Part shown: positions 8,237 to 17,483 of the stretch, piece after piece | Position numbering within the stretch: the first letter of the stretch is position 1 | How the letters are laid out: each line of letters begins with the position of its first letter | Source: Paenibacillus xylanexedens | GTDB lineage: Bacteria; Bacillota; Bacilli; Paenibacillales; Paenibacillaceae | NCBI RefSeq assembly: GCF_007680605.1 | Contig: NZ_VEIO01000001.1 | Location: 1,178,001 to 1,242,000, forward strand | Reading direction: 5' to 3' | Length of the DNA stretch: 64,000 nt | Program-made: the position numbers and the translations under genes | Notes under the pieces: generated by a model | Told to the model about the DNA's origin: nothing | The model's input: only the letters and a program-made list of their open reading frames with translations | The model's database searches: none

Positions 8237-8362
8237 AGGCTCCTTCCCGAGTACGTTAATATCCCATACTTATGGGATGGTCGTCTGTATGTATCCTTCT
8301 ATAATGAAATTAGACGAATACAGAGTCAAGTCTAACTTCAAATTCAGAGGAGTGTAGCTACG

Positions 8363-9133
8363 ATGAAAGATCATATAGATGGTACGTGGGGCGAAAAACG
8401 TAATCATGGAACGGAGTGTACACTCTCCGACAATCCTTCAGCGATGAGTTGGGAGAACGCAGACATCTATCGATATGAGCAATCGATAACTCTCAAAATT
8501 CCGGGGTATGCCCATATGCATGATCTGATGGATAAACTTCTCACAGCAACAATAGCAGATAACAACACCGATATTAAATTATTAGTTACCGGTGCTGGAG
8601 GAGGAAAGGAGATTACTTTGCTGGGTACAAAACATGCTGACTGGTTGTTGACGGGTATGGATACCTCTCAGCGGATGTTGGATTTGGCGAAAAAAAGAGT
8701 CCAAGAAGCTGGTATCTCGAATCGGGTCAAGCTTCATTCTGTGACCATTGAACAATTACCTGAGGATGACTTGTACGATGGTGCCACGAGTATGTTGATG
8801 TTGCATTTTATTCAGGGATTGGAAGCGAAAAAGTTTTTCCTGATGCATCTCGCCAGTAGGCTCAAACCCGGCGCACCTCTAATTCTTGCGTCTGTTAATG
8901 CAGATCTGGATTCTCCCGTTTATCCGGTCATGATGCAAGCTTGGCGAGAACATATGATGCAGGCGGGTGTGCTTGCCGAGGAATGGGAACGGTTTGCCGC
9001 ATCGCTCGGTCAGACATCCGATCCCGTGTCTGCAGAAATTTTAGTGAAATTGCTCGCGGAATGTGGTTTTTCCCGGATAACCCGTTATTTTGGAGCATTC
9101 TGGGTGGAGGGGTACTATGCAATACGAGACTAA
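8363..9133 (+). CDS. Class I SAM-dependent methyltransferase
   Basis: A 256-residue protein with motif I LLVTGAGGGKEITLL (~residues 73-87), an acidic motif TGMDTSQRMLDLAKKR, and the post-II/III segment YDGATSMLMLHFIQGLEAKKFFLMHLASRLKPGAPLILA. This is the Rossmann fold of small-molecule methyltransferases. GGAG lies about nine bases before the ATG. Its 3' end overlaps the next gene by 17 bp, suggesting an operon. The substrate is unknown. Confidence 0.88.
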   Translation: MKDHIDGTWGEKRNHGTECTLSDNPSAMSWENADIYRYEQSITLKIPGYAHMHDLMDKLLTATIADNNTDIKLLVTGAGGGKEITLLGTKHADWLLTGMDTSQRMLDLAKKRVQEAGISNRVKLHSVTIEQLPEDDLYDGATSMLMLHFIQGLEAKKFFLMHLASRLKPGAPLILASVNADLDSPVYPVMMQAWREHMMQAGVLAEEWERFAASLGQTSDPVSAEILVKLLAECGFSRITRYFGAFWVEGYYAIRD

Positions 9134-10223
9134 TATACAACAAGACAACATCATGAAAGATCAGATCTGGGTCGTTGGTGGTTACGGCCAAGTGGGGCAG
9201 ATGGTCTGCACTCAGCTTGCGCGTGCATTTCCCGGCAATGTGTGGGCAGCAGGTACACGTTTGGAACGTGCGGAACAATTCAGTCGCCAGACGGGTGGCG
9301 CAGTTAAGCCAATGCAACTGGATATTATGAAAAAGGTAGACCCTGCCATGTTGCGACACGTTAAACTCGTCATCATGTGTGTAGATCAGAACGATACCCG
9401 ATTCGTTGAAAGCTGTGCCAAAGCCGGAACGGATTATATCGATATTTCCGCCAAGGTTGGCTTTCTGAAACAAATGGAAGGGTTGCATTCCGTAATGAAG
9501 GCCCATGGATCAACCGCAATTCTCAGCGTCGGTTTGTCACCCGGCATAACGAATCTGCTTGTGCGTGAGGCGTCGACGCAGCTGGATCAAGTGCAGGAGG
9601 CGGACATCACGGTGATGCTCGGTCTCGGGGAGAAACACGGCAAGGCGGCAATCGAATGGACGGTGGATCAGATGAATGCCAATTATGAAGTCATGCAGCG
9701 CGGGCAGCTAGTCAAAGTACAGAGCCTGAGCGGTGGTAAGTCGATTGAGTTTGGAGAGGGACTGGGACGGCATATTGCGTATCGATTCCCTTTTTCAGAC
9801 CAACAGGCTGTAGCTCGAACACTTCGTATTCCCAATGTGTCAACGCGGCTGTGTCTGGATTCACGCTGGATCACGAGAGCACTTTCGATATCGAGACGAG
9901 CAGGACTACTGAAGCTGTTGCGTTTTGCCTGGCTTCGTAATCTGGCAGTTAAAGCATTTGCTTGGATTCCGGGTGGTAAGCCGATGTTTGCTGTGAAGGT
10001 AGATGTGGCTGGATGGAAAAATGGAGAGCGGGTGGGAATGGAACAGCTCTTGGTTGGCGAGAAGGAAGCAGTTCTAACAGCAGAGGTCGCTGCCGCTGTA
10101 GCCAAAAGAGTTTATACAAAGTCTCAACAGCCAGGCGTGTATCATGTGGAGCAATGTTTCTCCATACATGATATTCAAGAGGAGCTGGAATACCCGTTAA
10201 ACGTGGTAACGAAGATCATCTAA
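9117..10223 (+). CDS. Saccharopine-dehydrogenase-like NAD(P)-binding oxidoreductase
   Basis: A 368-residue protein whose N-terminus (DQIWVVGGYGQVGQMVCTQLA) is a Rossmann GxGxxG variant, followed by LVIMCVDQNDTRFVESCAKAGTDYIDIS, typical of saccharopine-dehydrogenase/reductase-like proteins. The start at 9117 was preferred over the in-frame ATG at 9090 because GTGGAGGGG precedes it by a few bases. It overlaps the methyltransferase gene by 17 bp. The two may modify the same metabolite in sequence; that is inference. Confidence 0.82.
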   Translation: MQYETNIQQDNIMKDQIWVVGGYGQVGQMVCTQLARAFPGNVWAAGTRLERAEQFSRQTGGAVKPMQLDIMKKVDPAMLRHVKLVIMCVDQNDTRFVESCAKAGTDYIDISAKVGFLKQMEGLHSVMKAHGSTAILSVGLSPGITNLLVREASTQLDQVQEADITVMLGLGEKHGKAAIEWTVDQMNANYEVMQRGQLVKVQSLSGGKSIEFGEGLGRHIAYRFPFSDQQAVARTLRIPNVSTRLCLDSRWITRALSISRRAGLLKLLRFAWLRNLAVKAFAWIPGGKPMFAVKVDVAGWKNGERVGMEQLLVGEKEAVLTAEVAAAVAKRVYTKSQQPGVYHVEQCFSIHDIQEELEYPLNVVTKII

Positions 10224-10280
10224 CCTGACGGGTAAGAGGCGCGACGGATGGCCCCAGTTCTTAAACCCGGCTTAAAGTTT

Positions 10281-10308
10281 TTGTCTGAAAGCTCCAATCT
10301 GCTATGAT
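10281..10308 (+). promoter_or_regulatory. SigA-like promoter for the small gene at 10343
   Basis: TTGTCT (10281-10286), 16-bp spacer, TATGAT (10303-10308) with a TG just upstream of the -10. Confidence 0.5.
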
Positions 10309-10342
10309 GAAACTATGGATCAAGCACGATTGGAGGAAGAGC

Positions 10343-10636
10343 ATGGACTGTATCGCCGTATTGCCGTATTACAGAGTACAGCGGGAGGTCAATGGCCTTT
10401 CGCAGGAGATTGAGAGGAATGCACGTACCATGACGCTTTATTCGGATCGAATCGTAACCAAGTACAGGGAGTTCAGGATTACAGAAGTGTTTGATATGTC
10501 ATTTCGCCGGATGGGGGATGAAGGCGGTTTTTTCTATTTGCATACGAGTACAGGGGTGTATCCTTATATGGTAGAAATTGATCCCAGACCATTTATCCGA
10601 ACTTTTCATCAATTGGCAATTGCCCGGATAAAGTGA
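10343..10636 (+). CDS. Small conserved-looking protein of unknown function
   Basis: A 97-residue soluble protein starting MDCIAVLPYYRVQREV. The start was chosen because TGGAGGAA ends six bases before it; the ATG at 10304 overlaps the promoter -10. The pattern of short strands (ARTMTLYSDRIVTKYREFRITEVFDMSFR, GGFFYLHTSTGVYPYMVE) resembles a small PH-like or barrel fold, with no transmembrane segment. I do not recognise the family. It is followed 77 bp later by the deaminase gene. Confidence 0.65.
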   Translation: MDCIAVLPYYRVQREVNGLSQEIERNARTMTLYSDRIVTKYREFRITEVFDMSFRRMGDEGGFFYLHTSTGVYPYMVEIDPRPFIRTFHQLAIARIK

Positions 10637-10713
10637 TTGACCTTGCCGCTGCGTGAAGCCTTACGCTGGATTGGACACAAATTACAAGTTCCAATTCAGA
10701 GGAGTGAAAGTAC

Positions 10714-12006
10714 ATGGGTATTTTGATTCAGCAAGCAACGGTTCTAACGATGCAAGAAGCCGGAGCACCTTTTACGGGCGATATTCGTATAGAAGGGAAC
10801 CAGATTGTGCAGATCGCCAGTCATATCATGCCTCAACCTGAGGACGAGGTGATCGATGCTCGAAATAAACTGGCGATGCCCGGTCTTGTGAATGCCCACC
10901 AGCATTCGCCAATGAGTCTGCTTCGAGGTTTTTCCGATGATCTGAAGCTGATGGACTGGCTGGAGCGCAAGATGCTGCCTGCTGAAGCGCGGATGACACC
11001 CGAAGATATTTATTGGGGAGCCAAACTGGGCATTGCAGAGATGATTCGTTCCGGAACAACCGCTTTTGCCGATATGTACATTCACATGAATGAGATTGCG
11101 GAAGCAGTCACTGAAACGGGCATGCGTGCATCGTTGACACGGGGAATGGTTTTTATGGAGGATGACGGAGGACGCAGGCTGCAGGAAGCGATCGATCTGG
11201 TGCAACGCTGGTCGGGGAAAGCGAATGGTCGAATCACAACGATGTATGGGCCGCACTCTCCTTATACTTGTCCGATGGAACCGCTGCGTGAAGTCATTGC
11301 GATGGCTGTTCAGGACGAGATTCCGCTGCACATTCATCTGGCAGAAACGAAGGAAGAAGTAGAGAAGATTCGTAGCCGCTATGATATGACACCCACGGAA
11401 TATTTGGAGGAATCAGGTATGTTCGAGCGGGCGCATGTGCTACTGGCTCACGGAGTACATCTGAACCCTCAAGACATCAGCAGGCTGAAGGGCATGCGCG
11501 GCGGTGTCGCCCATAATCCGGTGAGCAACCTTAAGCTCGGTTGTGGCATAGCTCCGGTTGAGGCGATGATTGCCGAAGGGATCACGGTAGGAATCGGCAC
11601 AGATGGAGCAGGCAGCGCAACAACACTGGATATGTTCGAAGAAATCAAGGCTGCATGCTGGCTGCAAAAGCTGGAATACGGTGATCCGACCCGGCTTCCA
11701 GCACGTCAAGTGCTTGATATGGCAACCCGTGGGAGCGCAAAATTGTTAACCCTGCAAAATGAAGTGGGGATGCTTGCACCTGGATACAAAGCGGATCTCA
11801 TTCTGATTGACCTTGCCAAACCTCACCTGCAGCCCATTCATAATGTAGAGTCGCTGTTGGCCTACAGCGTGAATGGGGCGGATGTGCACACCACCATTGT
11901 AGATGGGCAGATCCTGATGCAGGACAGAAAGTTGCTTACCATAGATGAGGATGAGTTATATCGTGAAGTAAGCACTCGCGCGAAGCGAATTGTGGAAGGC
12001 GTCTAA
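10714..12006 (+). CDS. mtaD: Amidohydrolase, probable 5-methylthioadenosine/S-adenosylhomocysteine deaminase
   Basis: A 430-residue metal-dependent hydrolase. The metal-site elements are in order: NAHQHSPMSLLRG (~residue 66), HIHLAET (~208), LLAHGVHL (~237) and GIGTDGAGSATTLDMFEEIK (~289). The HxH, two later His and the Asp match the amidohydrolase subtype III site, and the MSLLRG/HLAETKEE spacing is that of MtaD/TrzA-type deaminases. It would deaminate MTA, SAH or a related adenosine derivative in methionine salvage. GAGGAGTG precedes the ATG, and an intrinsic terminator follows. Confidence 0.88.
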   Translation: MGILIQQATVLTMQEAGAPFTGDIRIEGNQIVQIASHIMPQPEDEVIDARNKLAMPGLVNAHQHSPMSLLRGFSDDLKLMDWLERKMLPAEARMTPEDIYWGAKLGIAEMIRSGTTAFADMYIHMNEIAEAVTETGMRASLTRGMVFMEDDGGRRLQEAIDLVQRWSGKANGRITTMYGPHSPYTCPMEPLREVIAMAVQDEIPLHIHLAETKEEVEKIRSRYDMTPTEYLEESGMFERAHVLLAHGVHLNPQDISRLKGMRGGVAHNPVSNLKLGCGIAPVEAMIAEGITVGIGTDGAGSATTLDMFEEIKAACWLQKLEYGDPTRLPARQVLDMATRGSAKLLTLQNEVGMLAPGYKADLILIDLAKPHLQPIHNVESLLAYSVNGADVHTTIVDGQILMQDRKLLTIDEDELYREVSTRAKRIVEGV

Positions 12007-12056
12007 AAATATTTTTTTCGAAAATTAAATGGAATATGGAAATTTTTTGATGATTA

Positions 12057-12090
12057 AAACGCTATGGGAGCTTATCCCATGGCGTTTTTT
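12057..12090 (+). terminator. Terminator after mtaD
   Basis: ACGCTATGGGA pairs with TCCCATGGCGT around a five-base loop, followed by TTTTT. Confidence 0.85.
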
Positions 12091-12124
12091 GTCGAATATT
12101 AACTGGTAATAGTTCTATGGGCCT

Positions 12125-12157
12125 GTTCAGAATCCGTTCAGAATAGGTCGTTATACT
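12125..12157 (+). promoter_or_regulatory. Promoter with tandem 11-bp-period repeats before the dockerin/cohesin unit
   Basis: GTTCAGAAT occurs at 12125-12133 and 12136-12144, an 11-bp period, overlapping where the -35 should be; TATACT (12152-12157) fits as -10 and no consensus -35 is present. Tandem half-sites one helical turn apart over a weak -35 are typical of OmpR/PhoP-type activators. The regulator is not identified. Confidence 0.5.
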
Positions 12158-12206
12158 TGCTATGTATCTATATTAAAAATCAGATAAACACGAGGAGGAA
12201 CATGAA

Positions 12207-13271
12207 TTGAAGGGGAAAAATAAACACAATAAATTAAAGCCGATCATGAGAAAAAGCATGTTGGCCGCACTCGGTCTTGGCATAGCTTTGCCGGTAGCTG
12301 GTTCACTTCCTCAGGTTCAAGCAGGTGCTATTGGACCAACTTTTGAGATTTCAAGACCTGTACTTAATGAAGGCATTTCTTGGATGAGTGTTTCATCAAA
12401 CCCGTCTAACTCATCAAGCCCCTGGCCTTCTAGAGTTACTGCACCAATTACGGTTGAAGAAAATAATTTTATTACGATTGATTTGAGCAATCATTTTCCA
12501 TCAGACCAATTTAGTTTAATAAGTGCGCAGTCCAGCAATGATGATATCGCTAGTGTAGATGTATCGCGTGATCATTCGAAATATACATTGGTTGTTGTTC
12601 CCTTTGCCAAGGGCGTGATCAATATTAAATTAACAGCACAATACAAAGCATCGCAAGACCCGAATTCCCAATTAGAAACGGTTGAGGACAACATCGAGCT
12701 GCATATCAGCAAAAAAGGTGATTTCAATAATGACGGTTATGTGGATTCTGCCGATGCGGTTGAATTATTAAGTTACCTTCGTACCCGGTCCTTCTTGTCC
12801 AACCGGGCAATAAATAGAGCAGATATCGACCGCAACGGTACACCAGAAATGGTCCAGGACATGAAAGCTTTCATGCAGGGGTATATTGAGGGGTCGCTCG
12901 GTGCGAAGAATAACAGCTATGTGCTGACGTTCAAGCAAGTGGATGATGCTCCTTATGCGTTCAATGGCAAGTTAAATGGAACGATGCAACTCGGACAAAC
13001 GATTACTGGATCATTTACACAATTAGATGTAGATGATGATTCCGTAGCTACTGCCAAATATCAATGGTATACGGCTGCAGATGTGAACGGAACAGACGAA
13101 CTAGCGATTGAGCAACCCAATTCTCCTCAATATACGATTCAAAATGCTGACGTGGGTAGATATCTCATCCTTAAAATAACACCAGTATCCAATTCGAGTC
13201 AGTATCCTGAAGGAAAGACCATCGTTATTCGTGGAATGCAAGCAATGGAGGGACCACCTCCCCCACCTTGA
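12207..13271 (+). CDS. Secreted dockerin-like protein
   Basis: A 354-residue protein with a signal peptide (basic start, hydrophobic MLAALGLGIALPVAG, cleavage near VQA). Residues ~171-232 form a dockerin-type pair of calcium loops: GDFNNDGYVDSADAVELLSYL is canonical at positions 1, 3, 5, 9 and 12, and the second loop ADIDRNGTPEMVQD is degenerate, with Gln at position 12. A beta-rich region precedes it and an Ig-like region plus PPPPP tail follows. GAGGAGG is eight bases before TTG 12207; the ATG at 12202 opens only Met-Asn-stop. An SLH-anchored cohesin protein follows 80 bp downstream with no terminator between. Confidence 0.8.
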   Translation: MKGKNKHNKLKPIMRKSMLAALGLGIALPVAGSLPQVQAGAIGPTFEISRPVLNEGISWMSVSSNPSNSSSPWPSRVTAPITVEENNFITIDLSNHFPSDQFSLISAQSSNDDIASVDVSRDHSKYTLVVVPFAKGVINIKLTAQYKASQDPNSQLETVEDNIELHISKKGDFNNDGYVDSADAVELLSYLRTRSFLSNRAINRADIDRNGTPEMVQDMKAFMQGYIEGSLGAKNNSYVLTFKQVDDAPYAFNGKLNGTMQLGQTITGSFTQLDVDDDSVATAKYQWYTAADVNGTDELAIEQPNSPQYTIQNADVGRYLILKITPVSNSSQYPEGKTIVIRGMQAMEGPPPPP

Positions 13272-13351
13272 TCATAATTTAATAATTCTATTTATCTGAA
13301 GAATTAATCATTGAGTCTCAAACATTTGAATTATGACATGGAGGTTATACC

Positions 13352-15295
13352 ATGCTTCAACCGAAAAACAAACGTGCAAAAGTGAAAAAAACGATGTCAG
13401 GCCTGATCATGTTAACATTATTATCTTCGCTTATCTTACCAGGTGTGGCTGGGGCCATACCGGCTGTCAAATCTCAAATCGAGTTCAGCAATGTTAGTGT
13501 GCAAGCAGGTCAATCCGTTAAGGTACCTGTCAAATTGACACAGAATGAGTACCCGATTAACGCTTATAATATGCAGATTGATTATGATAAATCGACGTTG
13601 GAAGTGGTGCGTATTACACCAGCCGCGTCAGGAAATATAACCTCTTCTGCAACGGAGGAAGGTGTGCCTGACTTCCAATACCAAATTAATAACGCCGAAG
13701 GCTGGGTACGCATCATCTGGGTGAATTCGAAAGACCTTTCTCAAGTAGAGGATACAGGGCTGATTGATGCAGATCAGGCATTATTCGAGATGGAGATTAA
13801 AGCGAAAAGCAATGCCGCTTCAGGAACGACAAAACTCACTGTTGATCAGAACGATAAAGAACACTGGCGCTTCAATAATCTGGAGTACAGTCCGCCTGCC
13901 CTATTAACAGGTGGAACCATTACGATTACAGCAGCTAGTTCAGGTGGTAACTCCAGTTCGCCTTCAACGGGTTCATCAGGTGGCGGAGGATCATCCCCTG
14001 CACCATCTGTGCCAACCACATCTTCCACTCCAGCGCCAACTAAAGGCGTAGACATTTACGTGAATGGACAGAAGCAGGAGCAGTCTGCAACGGCATCAAT
14101 CTCCACGATTGATAATAAAGTGACTACAACGATTCAAGTGGATAACAACAAAGTGATCAATCAGGTGGGGAACGGACTTCGTACACTGTTACTTCCCGTT
14201 ACAGGCACGGGTACTAATTCGGTTGTCGGTGAACTGAATGGCAGGCTCGTGAAGACGATGGAAGGCAGCAATGCCCAAGTTGTTATTCAAACGGATACAG
14301 GAACGTATACCCTTCCAGCCAATCAAATCAAGGTAGATCAGGTGGTTAGACAACTTGGCGGCTCAGCATCTTTGGAAGATGTTAAGTTTCAGATTGCGAT
14401 TACACCAAGCAATGATGCAAAGAAAGCAGCGATTGCGGCGGCGGCAAGCAAAATGAATAATACAACGGTGATCGCGGCTCCGGTTGATTTTGAAGTGAAA
14501 GCCGTTTACAAAGGTCAGCAGGTGGATGTGAATCGCTTCAATGCTTATGTAGAGCGCACGATCACTTTGCCTAAAGACACCGACGGCTCCAAAATCACCA
14601 CAGGTGTCGTTCTTCAAGCGGACGGTACAATGCTACATGTGCCAACCAAAGTAATCAAAGGAACAACCAATGATGCCGCGGTAATTAACAGCTTGACAAA
14701 CAGTACGTATGCGTTGATCTACCACCCGGCAACGTTCACGGATGTCTCCAATCACTGGAGTCGCACGGATGTTGAGGATCTGGCTTCGCGTCTAGTTGTG
14801 GAAGGTGCAGGAGATAATACATTTGCACCGGATCGTAGCATTACGCGCGCAGAGTTCACAGCCGTATTACTCAGAGGTCTTGGTCTGCATTCTCCTGAAA
14901 GTGCCGTAACGACAACATTTACAGACGTGAACGCAGATAGCTGGTATGAAAATGAAGTGCAAACCGCAATTTCCTATGGACTGATCTCCGGTTACACGGA
15001 TAACAGCTTCCGTCCGAACGACGAAATATCCCGTGCCGAAGCGATGACCATCGTTGCGCGTGCCATGAAACTGGTAGACTTGGCTAAAGCGGATGCTTCC
15101 GAGACGGCGAATTTGCTTGGTGCGTATAGTGATAGTGGCCAAGTACAAGCATGGGCTGCAGAGTCTGTAGCCTCAGCAATTAAGCAAGGTCTGGTTCAAG
15201 GCGCTGACGGGAAACTGATGGCAGATGCAGACATTAGCCGTGCTCAGACGGCAGCTATTGTGAAACGTTTGCTCGCTAAAGCCGGATTGATCTAA
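13352..15295 (+). CDS. Cell-surface cohesin-domain protein with three SLH repeats
   Basis: A 647-residue protein. A signal peptide is followed by a cohesin-like domain (~residues 36-188: IEFSNVSVQAGQSVKVPVKL, YNMQIDYDKSTLEVV, LFEMEIKAKSNAASGTTKL). Then come a Ser/Gly/Thr/Pro linker (~190-230), a spacer domain of ~230 residues, and three SLH repeats (~461-647) with TRAE, SRAE and SRAQ motifs that bind pyruvylated wall polymer. It would display one cohesin at the cell surface. The upstream neighbour encodes a dockerin-like protein, so the two may bind each other. A terminator follows. Confidence 0.9.
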   Translation: MLQPKNKRAKVKKTMSGLIMLTLLSSLILPGVAGAIPAVKSQIEFSNVSVQAGQSVKVPVKLTQNEYPINAYNMQIDYDKSTLEVVRITPAASGNITSSATEEGVPDFQYQINNAEGWVRIIWVNSKDLSQVEDTGLIDADQALFEMEIKAKSNAASGTTKLTVDQNDKEHWRFNNLEYSPPALLTGGTITITAASSGGNSSSPSTGSSGGGGSSPAPSVPTTSSTPAPTKGVDIYVNGQKQEQSATASISTIDNKVTTTIQVDNNKVINQVGNGLRTLLLPVTGTGTNSVVGELNGRLVKTMEGSNAQVVIQTDTGTYTLPANQIKVDQVVRQLGGSASLEDVKFQIAITPSNDAKKAAIAAAASKMNNTTVIAAPVDFEVKAVYKGQQVDVNRFNAYVERTITLPKDTDGSKITTGVVLQADGTMLHVPTKVIKGTTNDAAVINSLTNSTYALIYHPATFTDVSNHWSRTDVEDLASRLVVEGAGDNTFAPDRSITRAEFTAVLLRGLGLHSPESAVTTTFTDVNADSWYENEVQTAISYGLISGYTDNSFRPNDEISRAEAMTIVARAMKLVDLAKADASETANLLGAYSDSGQVQAWAAESVASAIKQGLVQGADGKLMADADISRAQTAAIVKRLLAKAGLI

Positions 15296-15343
15296 CTTAT
15301 TTTTAAATGATTGTTCAGTAAAATGTATTTCCTAACCACAATA

Positions 15344-15397
15344 GAACACCTGCCTCTCGTTTAACGTTATCGTTGAATGGAAGACAGGTGTTTTTTA
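15344..15397 (+). terminator. Terminator after the cohesin-SLH gene
   Basis: AACACCTG pairs with CAGGTGTT, with an inner TTAACG/CGTTGAA stem, followed by TTTTTT. Confidence 0.8.
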
Positions 15398-15412
15398 TTT
15401 CAAACGAAAGCT

Positions 15413-15441
15413 TTGTTTAGAGACGGATCATTTGATAAAAT
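15413..15441 (+). promoter_or_regulatory. SigA-like promoter for the UbiD-type gene
   Basis: TTGTTT, a 17-bp spacer, and TAAAAT lie about 110 bp before the start codon. Confidence 0.5.
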
Positions 15442-15548
15442 AGAAGGGACGCCTCAGCACACTTTCTAATAGAAAAGCATCTCACGCGTCTATGTGAATA
15501 TATGAACATAATCTAGCGATTTTATAATACACAGAATGGAGCCATCCG

Positions 15549-17384
15549 ATGAAATATCGCAATATGGAAGATTGTATAAACGATCTGGAGCAACATGGTC
15601 ATCTGATCAGGGTTAAGGAAGAGGTTGATCCGAATCTGGAGATGGCTGCGATTCATATGAAGGTGCACGAGGCTAAGGGCCCGGCGCTGTTATTTGAAAA
15701 TGTAAAAGGTTCCAAATTCAAAGCCGTATCGAATCTATTCGGCACCGTTGAACGCAGTAAGTTCATGTTCCGCGAGACACTGGAAGGTGTACAGCGCGTT
15801 ATGGATGTGCGGGACGACCCTATGAAGGCACTTAAGACGCCATTTAAGCATATTCAAACAGGACTTGCCGCCTGGCAGGCATTGCCAAAGCAAAAATCTA
15901 TCAGCCTTCCGGTATCGGCGCAGGAAATCCAGATTTCTGATCTGCCGCTCATCAAACACTGGCCGATGGATGGAGGCGCGTTTGTCACTTTGCCTCAAGT
16001 GTATTCGGAAGACCCGGACAAACCGGGCATTATGAATTCCAATCTAGGCATGTATCGTGTGCAGCTTAGTGGCAACGACTATGAAATGAATAAAGAAATT
16101 GGATTACATTATCAAATTCATCGTGGAATCGGAATTCATCAGGCCAAGGCTGTGAAAAAAGGCGAACCGCTGAAAGTTAGCATTTTCATCGGCGGCCCGC
16201 CAGCACATACGTTATCAGCAGTCATGCCGCTGCCAGAAGGTTTAAGTGAGATGACCTTTGCCGGCCTGCTTGCCGGACGCCGCTTCAGATATAGCTATAA
16301 GGATGGGTACTGCATTAGCAATGACGCGGATTTTGTCATTACGGGGGACATTTATCCTGGTGAGACCAAGCCGGAAGGTCCTTTTGGGGACCATTTGGGT
16401 TACTATAGCCTGACTCACGAATTTCCGCTTATGCGTGTTCATAAAGTATATGCTAAACCGAACGCGATCTGGCCATTTACGGTTGTAGGACGTCCGCCGC
16501 AAGAAGATACGGCATTTGGCGATCTTATTCATGAAATTACTGGAGATGCCATCAAGCAGGAAATTCCGGGTGTGAAAGAGGTTCATGCCGTGGATGCCGC
16601 AGGGGTCCATCCTTTGTTATTTGCTATCGGTAGTGAGCGTTATACGCCTTATACGGATGTGAAGCAACCAACCGAATTGTTGACGATTGCCAATCGGATT
16701 TTGGGAACAGGGCAACTCAGCTTGGCGAAGTACCTGTTTATTACGGCTGAGGAACAGCAATCGCTGGATACGCATAAAGAGGTTGAATTCCTCACCTATA
16801 TTTTGGAACGGATGGATCTTCAAAGGGATATTCATTTTCATACGCATACCACGATTGATACACTCGACTATTCAGGTACGGGGCTCAACAGCGGTAGCAA
16901 GGTGGTTATGGCCGCTTACGGAGACAAGATTCGCGAACTGTGCAAAGACGTGCCGGAATCGCTGAATAATATTCGCGGTTACGAAAATCCGCAACTGATC
17001 ATGCCGGGCATGGTTTCCATCCAGACATCTGCCTTCACTACGTATGAAGATACTGCGCGGGAGATGAGAGAGCTTACAGATCTTCTGCAAGAGCGTGGGG
17101 GACTGGAATCATGCCCGCTGATTATCGTGTGTGATGACAGCTCGTTCCTGAGTGCAAACCTCAGTAACTTCTTATGGGCTACGTTTACGCGCAGCAACCC
17201 GTCACATGACATGTACGGAGTGAACAGCAGTTATAATCACAAGCACTGGGGCTGTGACCAGCTCATTATCGATGCACGGGTGAAACCGCATCAGGCGCCG
17301 CCGCTCATTCCCGATGCATCGGTGGAGAAGGGCATTGAACGTTTTTTCGTAAAAGGTGCAAGTCTGGAATCCATTAAACTCTAA
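15549..17384 (+). CDS. UbiD-family decarboxylase
   Basis: A 611-residue protein of normal UbiD length. Recognisable elements are GPALLFENVKGS near residue 45, a central PEGPFGDHLGYYS that contributes Glu/Asp residues around the prenylated-FMN site, and C-terminal NHKHWGCDQLIIDARVKPHQAPPLIPDASVEKGIERFF. The family performs reversible decarboxylation of aromatic or unsaturated acids with prenylated FMN made by a UbiX-type enzyme; no ubiX is nearby. It stands alone between terminators. It could act in menaquinone synthesis or on phenolic acids; the sequence does not decide. Confidence 0.92.
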   Translation: MKYRNMEDCINDLEQHGHLIRVKEEVDPNLEMAAIHMKVHEAKGPALLFENVKGSKFKAVSNLFGTVERSKFMFRETLEGVQRVMDVRDDPMKALKTPFKHIQTGLAAWQALPKQKSISLPVSAQEIQISDLPLIKHWPMDGGAFVTLPQVYSEDPDKPGIMNSNLGMYRVQLSGNDYEMNKEIGLHYQIHRGIGIHQAKAVKKGEPLKVSIFIGGPPAHTLSAVMPLPEGLSEMTFAGLLAGRRFRYSYKDGYCISNDADFVITGDIYPGETKPEGPFGDHLGYYSLTHEFPLMRVHKVYAKPNAIWPFTVVGRPPQEDTAFGDLIHEITGDAIKQEIPGVKEVHAVDAAGVHPLLFAIGSERYTPYTDVKQPTELLTIANRILGTGQLSLAKYLFITAEEQQSLDTHKEVEFLTYILERMDLQRDIHFHTHTTIDTLDYSGTGLNSGSKVVMAAYGDKIRELCKDVPESLNNIRGYENPQLIMPGMVSIQTSAFTTYEDTAREMRELTDLLQERGGLESCPLIIVCDDSSFLSANLSNFLWATFTRSNPSHDMYGVNSSYNHKHWGCDQLIIDARVKPHQAPPLIPDASVEKGIERFFVKGASLESIKL

Positions 17385-17451
17385 GACATGGTTCGAACGG
17401 CTGAACGTTCTCGAATAGTAAGTCAAGTTGTAGTGAATCGCTCATGAATCT

Positions 17452-17483
17452 GGAGTCCAAACCATGTGTTGGGACTCCTTTTT
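17452..17483 (+). terminator. Terminator after the UbiD-type gene
   Basis: GGAGTCC pairs with GGACTCC, followed by TTTTT. Confidence 0.8.
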
